The notes beneath the pieces were generated by a model that was given only the letters and a program-made list of their open reading frames with translations, was not told where the DNA came from and did no database searches. Both the position numbers and the translations under genes were made by a program. A DNA stretch of 64,000 bases, from positions 20,681,508 to 20,745,507 of the forward strand of contig NC_051089.1 in the NCBI RefSeq assembly GCF_901709675.1, given 5' to 3'. This stretch comes from Syngnathus acus (lineage: Eukaryota > Chordata > Actinopteri > Syngnathiformes > Syngnathidae). Positions 24,860 to 36,994 of the stretch are shown in pieces (the stretch's first letter is position 1; each line of letters begins with the position of its first letter).

Positions 24860-26151
24860 CAGGGGTGGGCAAACTACGGCCCGCGGGCCACATCCGGCCC
24901 ACGGGACCGTTTAATCCGGCCCGCCAACCCTGAATTAATTGTATTATTAAACTTTTTTTTTTGTCATTTTGCCTGCAATGACTGTGTTTCCCCAGTAGAT
25001 GGGGAACCGCTCGCCTGCGCATTTACTACCGGAAGCCGTGTCAGAAAGCTCGGTGCACACTCACAAGTGCGTGTACGTACGTACTCAGTAGTACGGACAT
25101 GGCGCACTCGCGCTCTATTTGTATCAGTCCCGAATTTAGAGCGTGGGCTGTGACGACAGCATTCTTGTAATTCGCTCGCTGAGCTTTCAGATACAGTTTT
25201 ACGCTAAAGCCACCCACAAACCTTCCCCTGGAATCCTTCCATTAAAATGAGTGGCCCGAAGAAAAGAAGTGAGTGCCGAATGTTAAAAGAGTGGCCAATT
25301 TGGCTCGACGTACGCGACGTGACGTTCAGCCACATCAACCCGTCACAGATCGAGGTAAACGGATCTCTCCTAAGGATTGCCACAACAAATTTTACTCCAG
25401 ACTATGATGCACTAGCAAAAAAGGGAGACCAACAACACTGTTCCCACTGAAAATGAAGGGGAGGCTCTCAAGTTTGTTGTAAAAAAATGCATTTTGAATA
25501 TGATTTGTACACATAGCAGGGATTGAAACTAGCGACCATTCTCATTTTCAAACAATGCAGGATGCTCAAGGACATTGATGCACCACCTGTTTGCGACTAA
25601 TCTTAACCTGTAAAGTTCTTAAGGCTTACTTTAAGGAAGTGTTTCCCGTTTCCTCACCTCTGTTACCAGGTGTTTGTGAGTTAAAACTCTGCTCTGATGT
25701 TCAGATACCCCTCACCGTGTTGCCGTTTTGATTACTTTATTTGGATGTATGCTTTCACCGATTCTTCAAGATGATATATTTGGTCAGAATGTTTGCTGTT
25801 TGATGTGATCTCATAAGATAAACATTTTTCATTAATCTGACCTGCAGGCACTGAAGTGATGGAGACTGTTATTCATAATAATAGTGTCGTATTTTATGAG
25901 AATCACTGATAGCAGTTTTTTAGTGATTTTTTTTTTTAATGCTGTTAATAAATGCATTTGTTTTCAAAAAACTTGTTTGGAATATCCATGCTTTACTACC
26001 TACTAAAGGCCAAAATCTTTTATGCAATGACCTTTACAGGTCGCTTATATTACTTCACACAAACACTACGTCCATCTGCTCCTGGTTCGGCCCTCCGGTC
26101 CAAATTTAGAACCCAGTTCAGCCCGCGAGTCAAAAGGTTTGCCCACCCCTG
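24860..26151 (+). mobile_element. non-autonomous hAT, left copy of an inverted pair
   Basis: 1292 bp, ends CAGGGGTGGGCAAACTACGG and AGGTTTGCCCACCCCTG. Left flank octamer ATCTAGTC, right flank CATTATAC: these do not match each other but match the partner copy (see findings). It contains a 67-codon ORF at 25247-25450. Almost identical, in reverse, to 26694-27985, with the same length. Confidence 0.93.
25247..25450 (+). pseudogene. hAT transposase remnant: N-terminus joined to C-terminus
   Basis: Starts MSGPKKRSECRML, the start of GTF2IRD2-like hAT transposases, then passes into SLLRIATTNFTPDYDALAKK, which in that family is close to the C-terminal end after the hATC dimerisation domain. The catalytic DDE domain is deleted. 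An identical or nearly identical ORF lies at 27395-27598 on the minus strand. The copy at 55520-55756 keeps more of the C-terminal part. Confidence 0.65.
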
Positions 26152-26159
26152 CATTATAC

Positions 26160-26685
26160 AGTACATGTGTACATTTGTAATGGATGAATTGTTTATGACT
26201 CACTCATCTCAATCTCAGGGAACAACCCCATATGTAGTAGGAGCTTTGGTGCCATCGCTGACTCCAAACTTTTTTGCCTGAGGTACAAAGAATCCATATA
26301 CCGTACTTGTATCTGGAGTACAAGTTGCATCAGCCATAAAATGCACAATAAAGAGGAAAAAAGTATATATAAGTCGCACCGGAGTTTAAATCGCATTTTG
26401 GGGGAATTTTATTTGACAAAATCCAACACCAAGAACAGACATGAACCAGCAACAACAGACTAAACAATACGGTATGCTAACGTGACATAGACACAAATGA
26501 GGAGCTGAGAACGGGCCTGACGTAACATTAACAGTTATTCAAATAACTATAACATAAATAACACGTTTATCACACCATCCATGTCACTCCAAATCATTAA
26601 ATCCATCGGAATCTTCGTCTTGTCACTTAAAAAAAAACCACACACACAGCTGTTGACTCCGGAACGAGGTGCGCCGCTGATGTCA
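26160..26685 (+). mobile_element. inverted spacer carrying the 5' half of a TA-type element
   Basis: From 26301 (CCGTACTTGTATCTGGAG) it follows the 5' half of the CCGTAATTTTCGG family in forward orientation, ending with CAGCTGTTGACTCCGGAACG and TGATGTCAG at 26685. The neighbouring half (23037-24859) is in reverse orientation, which is only consistent with one intact element if this spacer has been flipped. Confidence 0.85.
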
Positions 26686-26693
26686 GACTAGAT

Positions 26694-27985
26694 CAGGGGT
26701 GGGCAAACCTTTTGACTCGCGGGCCGAACTGGGTTCTAAATTTGGACCGGAGGGCCGAACCAGGAGCAGATGGACGTAGTGTTTGTGTGAAGTAATATAA
26801 GCGACCTGTAAAGGTCATTGCATAAAAGATTTTGGCCTTTAGTAGGTAGTAAAGCATGGATATTCCAAACAAGTTTTTTGAAAACAAATGCATTTATTAA
26901 CAGCATTAAAAAAAAAAATCACTAAAAAACTGCTATCAGTGATTCTCATAAAATACGACACTATTATTATGAATAACAGTCTCCATCACTTCAGTGCCTG
27001 CAGGTCAGATTAATGAAAAATGTTTATCTTATGAGATCACATCAAACAGCAAACATTCTGACCAAATATATCATCTTGAAGAATCGGTGAAAGCATACAT
27101 CCAAATAAAGTAATCAAAACGGCAACACGGTGAGGGGTATCTGAACATCAGAGCAGAGTTTTAACTCACAAACACCTGGTAACAGAGGTGAGGAAACGGG
27201 AAACACTTCCTTAAAGTAAGCCTTAAGAACTTTACAGGTTAAGATTAGTCGCAAACAGGTGGTGCATCAATGTCCTTGAGCATCCTGCATTGTTTGAAAA
27301 TGAGAATGGTCGCTAGTTTCAATCCCTGCTATGTGTACAAATCCTATTCAAAATGCATTTTTTTACAACAAACTTGAGAGCCTCTCCTTCATTTTCAGTG
27401 GGAACAGTGTTGTTGGTCTCCCTTTTTTGCTAGTGCATCATAGTCTGGAGTAAAATTTGTTGTGGCAATTCTTAGGAGAGATCCGTTTACCTCGATCTGT
27501 GACGGGTTGATGTGGCTGAACGTCACGTCGCGTACGTCGAGCCAAATTGGCCACTCTTTTAACATTCGGCACTCACTTCTTTTCTTCGGGCCACTCATTT
27601 TAATGGAAGGATTCCAGGGGAAGGTTTGTGGGTGGCTTTAGCGTAAAACTGTATCTGAAAGCTCAGCGAGCGAATTACAAGAATGCTGTCGTCACAGCCC
27701 ACGCTCTAAATTCGGGACTGATACAAATAGAGCGCGAGTGCGCCATGTCCGTACTACTGAGTACGTACGTACACGCACTTGTGAGTGTGCACCGAGCTTT
27801 CTGACACGGCTTCCGGTAGTAAATGCGCAGGCGAGCGGTTCCCCATCTACTGGGGAAACACAGTCATTGCAGGCAAAATGACAAAAAAAAAAGTTTAATA
27901 ATACAATTAATTCAGGGTTGGCGGGCCGGATTAAACGGTCCCGTGGGCCGGATGTGGCCCGCGGGCCGTAGTTTGCCCACCCCTG
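26694..27985 (-). mobile_element. non-autonomous hAT, right copy of an inverted pair
   Basis: 1292 bp, reverse complement of 24860-26151 with only a handful of single-base differences. Flanks are GACTAGAT at 26686-26693 and GTATAATG at 27986-27993. It encodes the same mini-ORF on the minus strand at 27395-27598. Confidence 0.93.
27395..27598 (-). pseudogene. hAT transposase remnant, right copy
   Basis: Same 67-codon N-terminus/C-terminus fusion as at 25247, preserved open in both copies, ending QQHCSH then stop. Confidence 0.65.
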
Positions 27986-27993
27986 GTATAATG

Positions 27994-29690
27994 CATAAGA
28001 TGCAATGTTGCACGATTTGAAGAAGAAGCAAAAACAGAGTGCTATGTCAGTACGAAAAGGCTGCAACCAGCAGTGGTGATGTCAGTTGCAACTATTTAGC
28101 AGCGTGAAGACCAACAGAATGTAAGCTAAGGCCTACATTCACGCGCATTGCCGCTTAAACAGAACGACAACAGGCATGATTATTCTGCTCAGTACAACAC
28201 TGGCATGAAAACATGAGTTCAGAAGCTTCTAGTATACAGTATACATTCTACTATCTCTGTAGCAACACAATGCCGTGTATATAAACATTTCTTTAGCTGG
28301 GTAATACATCAGAAACACCAGTAACAAGGTCTTTCATCCGCACCCATTCCCCTCACACTCCAATAAAGGGGCATGAAACCAGATGAACGGCGACTATACA
28401 GTGTATTAGCTGTAGGGTCCCTATTTTCATAGACTCGTGCAAGGCCAGTCTCATTAACCATGTTTGGGAATTCGGGCATTCCGGCAGATCGAGGGCATTA
28501 TCATTTACACAACCCCGGCGTACCTGAAAATTTAGGGGCAGAAAGAACTGTACACCTTAGACCAGGTAAATGCAAATCTAGTTGCACCAAGGTTATTTTA
28601 GTTAACAAAAATTTATGAAATCACTTTATTTAAAAAAGATTTTTAAGGAGATACAACAAAAACAAAAATGTTATAAATAAACAATGGAAACTAACTAAAA
28701 TTAATGCATTTTTTTGTTAAATTAACTTAAAAAAACGATGTTTTAAAATAAAGATTTACATGAAAACTATTTTGAACTGACCTACACTAAGTACCAAATT
28801 AAAGGTATTAGAGAGGATCTTATTTAGAATTTATTTTGTAATATTTCTCAAATTTCTCCCCACATACCAATGCATCATTTTGTGTTTGTAGTGTTTTGCC
28901 ACTTGTAGCATTTCTTATTAGCAGCTTTGTTTTGTGTATGTGTGTATGCGTGTGTGTGTGTGTGTGTGTGATTTGTTTGCATATATGTTTGTCTTCTTTT
29001 CGTTTGCATCTTTTCTTTTTTTTGCATCATTTGGCCGTCAGCAGCACATTCACACCTGATGGCCATCGTACTCATGCACATCGCGAGACGTCGCTTCCCC
29101 AGTAATGCCAGAGACTTGTGCCATATCATCAAATGAACACATAATTAACTTGCTGTTTCTTAGTATCCTAAATGAGCGATTGAATATGATTTCAGAATGG
29201 GGTTGAGTTGATGTTGGTAACAACTATGCAATGGCACCTAAAACTCTGATGAGGTAAGCCAAAATTTCAAGAGGCAAGTCCACCTAGCCGTCACACCACA
29301 ACACGGGCCCACTTCAAAATAAAAGCTTACGTAGGCAGTTGCATTGGCATCATTGCATTAGTATGCTTTTCTTTTGCAGACAGCCTCTGAGTGGGTGGCG
29401 TGTCCCGTTTTGAGCATGTTTGCAGCTTCCTTGACATGTCTAAATGACAGCGCAAACGCCAAATAAACTGTTACCGGAGGCAGAAAAAAGACCCTCTTGC
29501 CAATTTGAGGTACCACTAAAGGATTCGTATGAGTCTCACAAAGCGCAAAAGAGAAATTGAACAAGAGAGGATAATGTGGCTCATGTGAAGTCCTGATATG
29601 TGGCAAAAAGTCCCAGTACGCGAGAGAAGTGGCAGTAAACTGTATCGCTGCGTACTGGCACACTTAAAGCACTGGATACATCTAAGTATC
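27994..29690. other. shank2 intron, no recognised element
   Basis: AT-rich sequence. The only clear structure is a (TG)n tract at 28936-28970. No splice-flanked coding segment was seen on either strand. Confidence 0.5.
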
Positions 29691-29699
29691 CATTCTCTA

Positions 29700-29840
29700 T
29701 AGCACTTGATCTCATTAAGGTTGTCTTGAGGCAAGACAGCTTTGGATGAGAGGTTGGGTAACCCTAACCCTGGACTGGTCGCCAACCAATCAGAACCAAG
29801 TACCATTCACAATCAAGGCCAATTTAGAGTCTTGAATCTA
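29700..29840 (-). mobile_element. degenerate SINE fragment
   Basis: TGGACTGGTCGCCAACCAATCAGA and neighbouring bases match the middle of the tRNA-derived SINE in reverse, heavily diverged. Confidence 0.5.
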
Positions 29841-29984
29841 TATTTTGTGGAATAAAAGTTTTGGAGAAAGCCAGAGTAGAACATGCCCATTTCATAGTAA
29901 AAGGCTAGATATTTGGTTCTAACCTGACTCTAATCCACAATGCTGCAACCTGCTGTCCATTAATCAGGGCATACAAATGAAATA

Positions 29985-30641
29985 CAGTGGAGCCTCGGTT
30001 TTCGACCACAATCCGTTCCAGAAGGCTGTTCGAGAAGTGAATCGTTCGAATTCCGAATCATGTTTCCCCATTACAAATAATGGAAAAATAATTAGTCCGT
30101 CCCAAGCAACAAAATAAACCCGCCATTTTTAAGCATTTTTTCATTTGTGCATTTTTGTCCGATCGCGCAACTGCAGCGCACCGACGATCGCACAACCGTA
30201 CCGCGCCACCGACCGCGCAACTGCACCGCGCTGGTCGCATTATTGTGACAGAGCGGTCGCTAAAATTGAGAAAATATTTTTAAAGTCCTAATGGACTTTC
30301 CAAAATTTAAGTGGACCTCAGTGCGCAGGGAGCTTAATTTGGTCCGATCGCGCAACCGCAGCGCGCCACTGTCGCATTCCTTTAGGAACGTCTTTGTGTT
30401 TTAGGATGGCTTTACTGCTTCCACTTGCTTCCTTTGGAGGCATGATTAGAGTTGATGCAATCCTCAGAGTAACGAGAATGTAATAACGAACGGAGTCAGT
30501 TGGCATCCGGTCCTCTCGGCTCATCTCGCGAGATTCGACAACCGAATTTCGTCCGACACCCGAAGCAAAAAAATCTCGAATTTTTTGTTCGAATACAAAT
30601 TTGTTCGAGAACCGGGACGTTCGAAAACCGAGGCTCCACTG
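29985..30641 (-). mobile_element. Tigger/pogo-like MITE
   Basis: 657 bp with ends CAGTGGAGCCTCGGTTTTCG and its complement, TA both sides. The minus strand contains MPPKEASGSSKAILKHKDV, the same N-terminal remnant as in the copy at 21760. The interior shares the GCGCAACCGCAGCGCGCC motif with the fragment at 59795. Confidence 0.87.
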
Positions 30642-30959
30642 TATTTTTAGTCCATTGTATTCATACAAAAATGTACAAAAAAGCACAAACGTCCACAAAT
30701 ATCAATGACCACAGTTAACGACTCTCGATTTCCCACCAAATTTCATTGAACGAAAGAAATCTGGATTAGTCCAGTTTTACCCAGAAAGACATTTACAACC
30801 CCTTGTTGCAGCTGACCCTGACCATATAGTACTGTTACCATGGAAACAATATGAAATGTACCCTAAATGCTTTCCCTATGTGCTAAAAGCTGAAATCAAT
30901 TTGCTTTCGTGATTAACATGCAATGGGCAAAGACTTTTTCCACTTTCTTTTAGTTTTAC

Positions 30960-31037
30960 CTGAAAGGGACTCTGGCTGTTGTAGTTCTTAACTTCTTTAT
31001 CAGCTCCACGAACAAGCAGCACCTTGACACAATTATC
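30960..31037 (-). CDS. shank2: shank2 exon: ankyrin repeat 6
   Basis: This 78-nt exon (26 codons, phase 0/0) has acceptor TTCCCAG before 31037 and donor GTAAAA from 30959. The residues run DNCVKVLLVRGADKEVKNYN and finish SQSPFQ, matching the SHANK repeat that follows ALYNQ. The KEVKNYNSQ wording resembles SHANK2 and SHANK3 more than SHANK1. The next intron (about 18.6 kb) is the longest in the window and holds the inverted hAT pair. Confidence 0.9.
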
Positions 31038-31830
31038 CTGGGAATGAAAGAATACAGGTTTAAAGACAGAAGAAAGTGATCTAAGACAACAAGGAGGCTC
31101 GTCAACTCTCCTACTTTGGTCAGGAGAAAGGTCGCTTGTCTTCCAGTGACATAAGAAGAATTGTCCAAAGCAAAAGAAGTCAGTAGAGCATGAACTGTTT
31201 AAAATCATCCCATCCCTGGCACAGGGAGAGGAGCGACAACAGAACATCTACCACCTATGTCAGGAATGCAACCTCACTGGCTGTTAAGCGTGGATGTATT
31301 CTTCCACTCCAGAGAGAGGGAGGACGCGAGAAATCGAGAGAAGAGCGAGGGAGAAGAACAGAGAAATGGAGACTGCTGAGGGGCTTGAATCTGCTGCACA
31401 AATCGCCCACAAAGTGCTCAACCACGCATGGACTGCACACACACACATACAAAGACTATTTTTAGCTCCATAACAAGCTATCGAGGGTTAGAAAATGGCT
31501 CATAGTGACACTAACTCCTATGCAGATATTGATAGATACCTGTGTGGCTAGCATTAAATAGTATCAGAGATTCTACGTACATCTAAGAGTTGCAGTAATA
31601 CTGGTGTAATTTTTATTTTTACATTGGAATATTCAAATGAATTTGTGGGACATATAGGGTGCATTTTTTGCCAACAGACCTCAAGAACACAAGAAGAAAA
31701 ACAACACTATTGTTCACTAGATCCACCATATCACAAACATATGAGGCATTGGACTCGACAATCTTTAGCCATTCCCTGAATTTAACATTCAATTTGAACT
31801 TGTGTTTTACAGGCTGCGCCATCAAAGTTA

Positions 31831-32329
31831 CCGTTTTTTTCCATGTATAATGCGCAAAATTTAACTAATTTATTGTCCTAAAATCTGGGGTGCGCATTAT
31901 ACATGGGTACAATTTTTTATTTTTTTATTTTTTATTTTTTATCCGGATATCATACGGAGGCCGCCATTACAGATGCGCTTTCTTCTCTGCTGTTCACTTC
32001 AAACACGCTCCATACGAACACAATGCTCTCGTATCAGACGCTTGCTCGATCACCTGCTCGTTTGCTGTCACAATGTACCCTACACAAATCCGAAACATTT
32101 CTTCGCTATTGAGTTTGCTAGCGCATGCGCAGTGATACTGACCGGCAGAATAACATCCGGTTGTTCCCAAAGATGATCTTTTCTGAAATAATTTTACGTT
32201 TACGGACTTAAGTAGGAGTCAAAATTTGGGTGCGTATTATACATGGGTACAGGCTTTTTTCCAGCATCAACATGCCATTTTTAGGGTGCGTATTATACAT
32301 GGGGGCGCATTATACATGGAAAAAAACGG
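31831..32329. mobile_element. TA-type MITE (CCGTTTTTTTCCATG family), clean copy
   Basis: 499 bp, CCGTTTTTTTCCATGTATAA to CATGGAAAAAAACGG, TA at 31829-31830 and 32330-32331. Four copies of the ATAATGCGC/GCGCATTAT motif near the ends. Located about 0.8 kb from a shank2 exon. Confidence 0.88.
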
Positions 32330-32351
32330 TAAATGCAAAATTGATTTGCTT

Positions 32352-32720
32352 GATTGTAACGCCTCCGGACGGCGTTACCGAGCTCGGTACGCCAAAACCA
32401 GCAGACACAGAGACAGCTTCTTCCCCCGGGCTGTTGCTCTGATGAACTCACACCACTCTTAGAGTCTCAGAGTCATTACTGTGCAATAACTTCCTGCTCT
32501 CCACACCTTTTTTGAATTTGTCTACACTGTTTGTACTATGTGTCCTCTCTGCATCCATTGCAGCCTGGTCATCCTGGAAGAGGGACCTTCCCATCTGTGG
32601 TCTCTTCTCAAGGTTTCTCATTTCCCCTAGCTGTTTTGAGTTTTTCCTTGCCCTTTTGGGAGTTTAAGATCAGGGGATGTTTGAGAATATTTGCCATTTT
32701 TCACATGTCCTGAGTGTTGT
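32352..32720 (+). mobile_element. LINE 3' end with RT C-terminal remnant
   Basis: 32360-32462 encodes GRRYRARYAKTSRHRDSFFP then RAVALMN, the typical last residues of L2-like reverse transcriptases, followed by UTR-like sequence (CCCTTTTGGGAGTTTAAGAT) shared with 22364-22545 in reverse. Confidence 0.65.
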
Positions 32721-32824
32721 TAGTCACCTAAATGTTGAACAGAGGGTGTGATTTACCGAAGTCAAATTCCTTGTTTGGCACGCTCAAACATGGCGAATAA
32801 AAAACTCTTGAACTCTCTTGAACT

Positions 32825-33135
32825 TGTTTTCCCCACCTCCGGCCCTCCCTGTGTGGAGTTTGCATTTTCTCCTTGTGCCCGCGTGGGTTTTCTCCAGGCA
32901 CTCCGGTTTCTTCCCACATCCCAAAAACATGCTTGGTGGGCCAATTGAGCACTCCAAATTGTCCCGAGGTGTGAGTGCAAGTGCGAATGGTTGTTCGTGT
33001 TCTGTGTGCCCTGCGATTGGCTTGCAACCAGTTCAGGGTGTCCCCCGCCTACTGCCCGATAACTGCTGGCATTGGCTCCAGCACACCCGCGGCCCCTGTG
33101 GGGACAAGTGGTATAGAAAATGGATGGATGGATTT
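32825..33135 (+). mobile_element. 5'-truncated tRNA-derived SINE
   Basis: Begins in CCACCTCCGGCCCTCCCTGT and runs to GGTATAGAAAATGGATGGAT. The tRNA-like head is absent. Confidence 0.82.
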
Positions 33136-34124
33136 TTTTTCCCCAGTGACTTGGGACTTGCTTGAGACTTGAAGGTTACAATTTGAGACTTGTGATTACT
33201 CCCACCTTTTCCAGATACTCTAGTGATTAAAAGAGTCACATTTTCTTCCACAATTTAAAATTGCTCTGAAGTGCCATGCTTGACATGGTATTTCCAAAAC
33301 ACCCCAAGGATCAACAATTACATACATTATATAGAGATACCGTTTCATGGAAGCCTGCCTCCATCCCGCCCCCTTATACTGTGAGTTCAATGGTGATGCC
33401 AGCTTCTGTTAGTAAATGATCCATGATAACCAGCGTGCTGGATCTCGACCAGTTGGTCTTTGGGTCTCCTCATGTGTGTCGCTTGATAATGAGTGTGCAT
33501 TTTAACCAGCCGTTTTAGTGAACATGTGAAGGTAACATTTGATACAGTATTTGTACTGCGTGACAGGGACACATCACCAAACCCAATTTCCTCAGCCCAC
33601 CACACCGCCACCATGTCGACAACTTCACTTCACATCAAGTGTCGCTGATCAGAAGCTAATTCTGATCTGTGGATTTAACAAAACTCCATGCAAATCTTCT
33701 TATCTTGCACAGCACCAGCAGTTACTACTTTAACCATACATTGCATAATGACATACACACAGGCAGACAGTGATCAATGACCGTTATTCTTTGGGTTGAA
33801 ATGTACCATCTATTAATCCTGCGCTAAACTGTAACAAATTGATTTTGGGTCACTAAACCAAAATACTAAAAATCTATATCATAAAAATTATACAGTACAA
33901 CTTGAACTCATTAAAGTTACAATTGAATCCGGTGGTGAAGAAGCTCAAAGGGAATTGTGTCAAATGGTTGATTAGCAGAAGAAACAATAGTTATACATGA
34001 CTGCTGACCTTTAAATAGAGGGCACATAATGGCAGGCGGAATTATGGTTACATAAAGTGAAGCGGGAGTTACGCTGTTACCGAGAGCCTGTCTCACCTCT
34101 TCATGAAAGGCCATGTGACACCTT

Positions 34125-34545
34125 TCATTTCCCAACTTCACCAGAGGGTTCTCTGCAATGCCTATTCTTCGTAATCTTCCTCATCCTAAACAGAATTGTC
34201 TCGCACACCACCATCGTTTGCTGTATAGCTACGCTTTCCACAACCACTACTTTATGGTCGGAAACCTCCTTCAGATGACATAATCTGCAAAGGATGTAAT
34301 CCAGCTGTGTGCTTCTACCACCGCTCTTGTTGATCACAGTATATTCTGGCCTCTTTTGGAAGAAAGCGTTTACTGCAGCCATTTCTGTCCTTTTGGCATC
34401 TAAAGCCACTTCATGTTCCTTTCCTGGATCCCAAATGTACCCATCACTTCATCAATCCCGTTTCCTTAACCAACATGTTAATTACAATCTGAACCAATCC
34501 AGAGTCTCTCCCGTCTGAGATGCTGCAGAACTACTTTGTCGATCT
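34125..34545 (-). pseudogene. RTE-type LINE endonuclease fragment, part 2
   Basis: Minus-strand frame reads AAVNAFFQKRPEYTVINKSG then GRSTQLDYILCR and VSDHKVVVVESVA, the C-terminal half of an apurinic endonuclease domain from an RTE-like LINE. Its N-terminal half is at 36487-36725. The two are separated by the hAT at 34546-36478. Confidence 0.72.
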
Positions 34546-36478
34546 CAGGGGTCTCAAACTCAATTTAGCTGGCGGCCACTGGAGGTAGAGTCTTGGGTGA
34601 GGCTGGGCCCCATTGTTTTTTTTTTAGGCTCAGATAAAACCTTTTACACCCCCGTTCTCAAAATTAAGCCAAAACTTGGACATTGTTCTGAACATAGATT
34701 CTGCCTACTTCTTGCTGATGAGACCTGGCAGCGTTTCCTCTCGCATAGCTGAGCCACATTTGGCGCGAGGGAGGAAGCAGTTGAGACCTTCAGTAGGGCT
34801 TGAACATGCTCATTAGCAAGTTTAGACCTGTACTTGGACTTATTGAAGTTCAAGGTAGAAAAGAGCTTTTTGCACAAATACTACCGTAAATTCCGGACTA
34901 TAAGCCGCGACTTTTTTCCAAAATTTTGAACCCTGCGGCTTATAGTCAGGTGCGGCTTATATGGGGATTTTTTTTGTGATTTTTGTGATGACTTGATCAC
35001 TTTTATACACTGCGGTATCTTGAAGAAAAAAACAACAACAAAAATACTATTTTGAAACACTACTATGGCTGCTGCTTATTCTGGCTGTGTTGCTTGTGAC
35101 TATTATGAGCTTTAGTAGGAATGCACGCTAGGTGACCTGCGTCAAAGGGTTCTAAACCCTTTCTCTTACTCTGCCATGTGACTCACAAAGCAGTGGCGCT
35201 GTTTGGACCATCTGCATTGTATTAAAACCCAATCAATCAGCATTTAAATTCAATTCTTCTGACATCTTGCTCACCAAAAACAAGTTGTAATGAACGTGAA
35301 CTTTTAATGCATTTTATTCAGAAGGTTACTTTGAACCCCGAGGCTTAAATGGCGGCGCGGCGTATTTATGGATTTTTACGGCCTCCAGGGGGCGCTCTAG
35401 CAGGAAGCAAGAGCGAGACAGACGAAGAAGAGAATGCGCCGAAGAAGACGTGCTAGTTTGTGTTTTGAACATTTCGCGCATCACGCACACATCATTTTCC
35501 TCATCATGGAAAACACACGAAGAAATGCATTTGATGCAGCTTTTAAGTTAAAAGCAATCGATTTGGCTGTCAAAGAGGGAAATAGAGCTTAAATGGCGGC
35601 GCGGCGTATTTATGGATTTTTACGGCCTCCAGGGGGCGCTCTAGCAGGAAGCAAGAGCGAGACAGACGAAGAAGAGATAATGCGCCAAAGAAGAAATGCA
35701 TAATAGCGACGACGAAAGAGAGACTGAGAAAGTGTGAGGCGAAGGATATCTAACGCTATTCCAATCGGACACTGAGGAGGAAGACTTCGATGGTTTCAGT
35801 GCACAGGAGGAAGATGAAGATGGCTCTTTTTTTTTACTTTTACTGGTACGTTTTTTAACGAGCCCTGTTGGTGCTGTACTACCGTGTTGCTGCTGTGTTA
35901 CCGCCGCGTCTCAGTGACTTTTACTGGTATGGTATGTTTTTTTTAATCCAGCCCTATTAGTCTTGTGTTACTTCCGTGTTGCTGCGGTATTACTGCCGCG
36001 TCACAGGCAGTGTTTGGAAAGAAATGTTAAGGTATGTTATTAAAACTTTAAAAAAGCTTTCTGTGTCCAGTCTTTCTTTGTTAATAACTCGCGTGCACAC
36101 TTCCGTGTTGCTGCGGTACTACTGCTGCGTCACAGGCAATGTTTAGAAAGACATGTTAAAGTATGTTATTAAAACTTTAAAAAGGCTTTCTGTGTACTGT
36201 CTTTCTTTGTAAAAAACGCGTGTGCACGTGCGGCTTATAGTCCGGTGCGACTTATATAAGAAAAAAACTAAAATATGGTTTATAGTCCGGTGCGGTTTAT
36301 AGTCCGGAATTTACGGTATGTGCTCCCAAAAAGACACATTCGAATAAGCACGGCACAAAACAATTCATATCAAAATTGCGGGCCACACGAACATTAAACG
36401 GTCATATCAAGGCGAGGGCCGCAAACAATTGTCCCATCTGCTACAATTGGCCCGTGGGCCGCATGTTTTAGACCACTG
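34546..36478 (-). mobile_element. hAT element (CAGGGGTCTCAAACTC family) with nested transposon
   Basis: Ends CAGGGGTCTCAAACTC and TTTAGACCACTG. Flanks GTCGATCT and GTATATCT agree at 6 of 8 positions. A minus-strand remnant at about 34690-34877 reads FSTLNFNKSKYRSKLANEHV, the hATC dimerisation motif of GTF2IRD2-like transposases. A TA-type element is inserted at 34884. Confidence 0.82.
34884..36316. mobile_element. TA-type transposon (CCGTAAATTCCGG family), complete
   Basis: 1433 bp, CCGTAAATTCCGGACTATAA to the complementary end, TA duplications at 34882 and 36317. At 35504 the decayed start MENTRRNAFDAAFKLKAIDL then AVKEGN is the brinker-like DNA-binding N-terminus seen in pogo-type transposases. 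About 100 bp (GGCGGCGCGGCGTATTTATG...) is repeated at 35349 and 35592. Confidence 0.88.
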
Positions 36479-36486
36479 GTATATCT

Positions 36487-36725
36487 CCTTCCAGAATTGT
36501 ATTTCTCTTCTTATCCACATCATAGCTGTGGGGCATAAAGACTATTTACATTAAACATAACACACTCAATTTCAAATTTCAACCTCATCACTCGATCTGA
36601 CACCCATTTCACTTCCAGGACATTCTTAACTCTTCCTTTAAAATAACCCCGACTGCCTTTCTTTTCCCATGTACACCATAGTAAAACATGTTGGGATCGG
36701 CCTACAATTTGCACTCGCTTGTGAC
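36487..36725 (-). pseudogene. RTE-type LINE endonuclease fragment, part 1
   Basis: Minus strand encodes GRVKNVLEVKWVSDRVMRLK then NSLYAPQ, the mid part of the same endonuclase domain continued at 34125-34545. Stops occur on both sides. Confidence 0.65.
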
Positions 36726-36994
36726 CCCGTAGGACTGCTTAAAAGACTACGGTATGTAGTACTGAACCGAGGAAGTTTGAAACAATTTTTCACAATGTCT
36801 GTGTTTTTGGTATTTTGGGCATGATATAACAGATGTTCAGTGATTTAGTGTGGGCGAACAATATGAAAGACAAAGCCGGGCAATTTTATTTATATAGAGT
36901 ATGATTAAAAGGACATCCGAAAGTGTTTTAAATCAAAGCACAGAAATAAAATACTGTTTAGTTGTACTACGTTCATTTTGTCTTCACTTGTAGA

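Noticed and set aside
32226-32337. Repeated RIIHGY / YYTWVQ peptides in several frames
   Set aside because: They are translations of the GTATTATACATGGG subterminal repeats of the TA-type MITE, not a protein.
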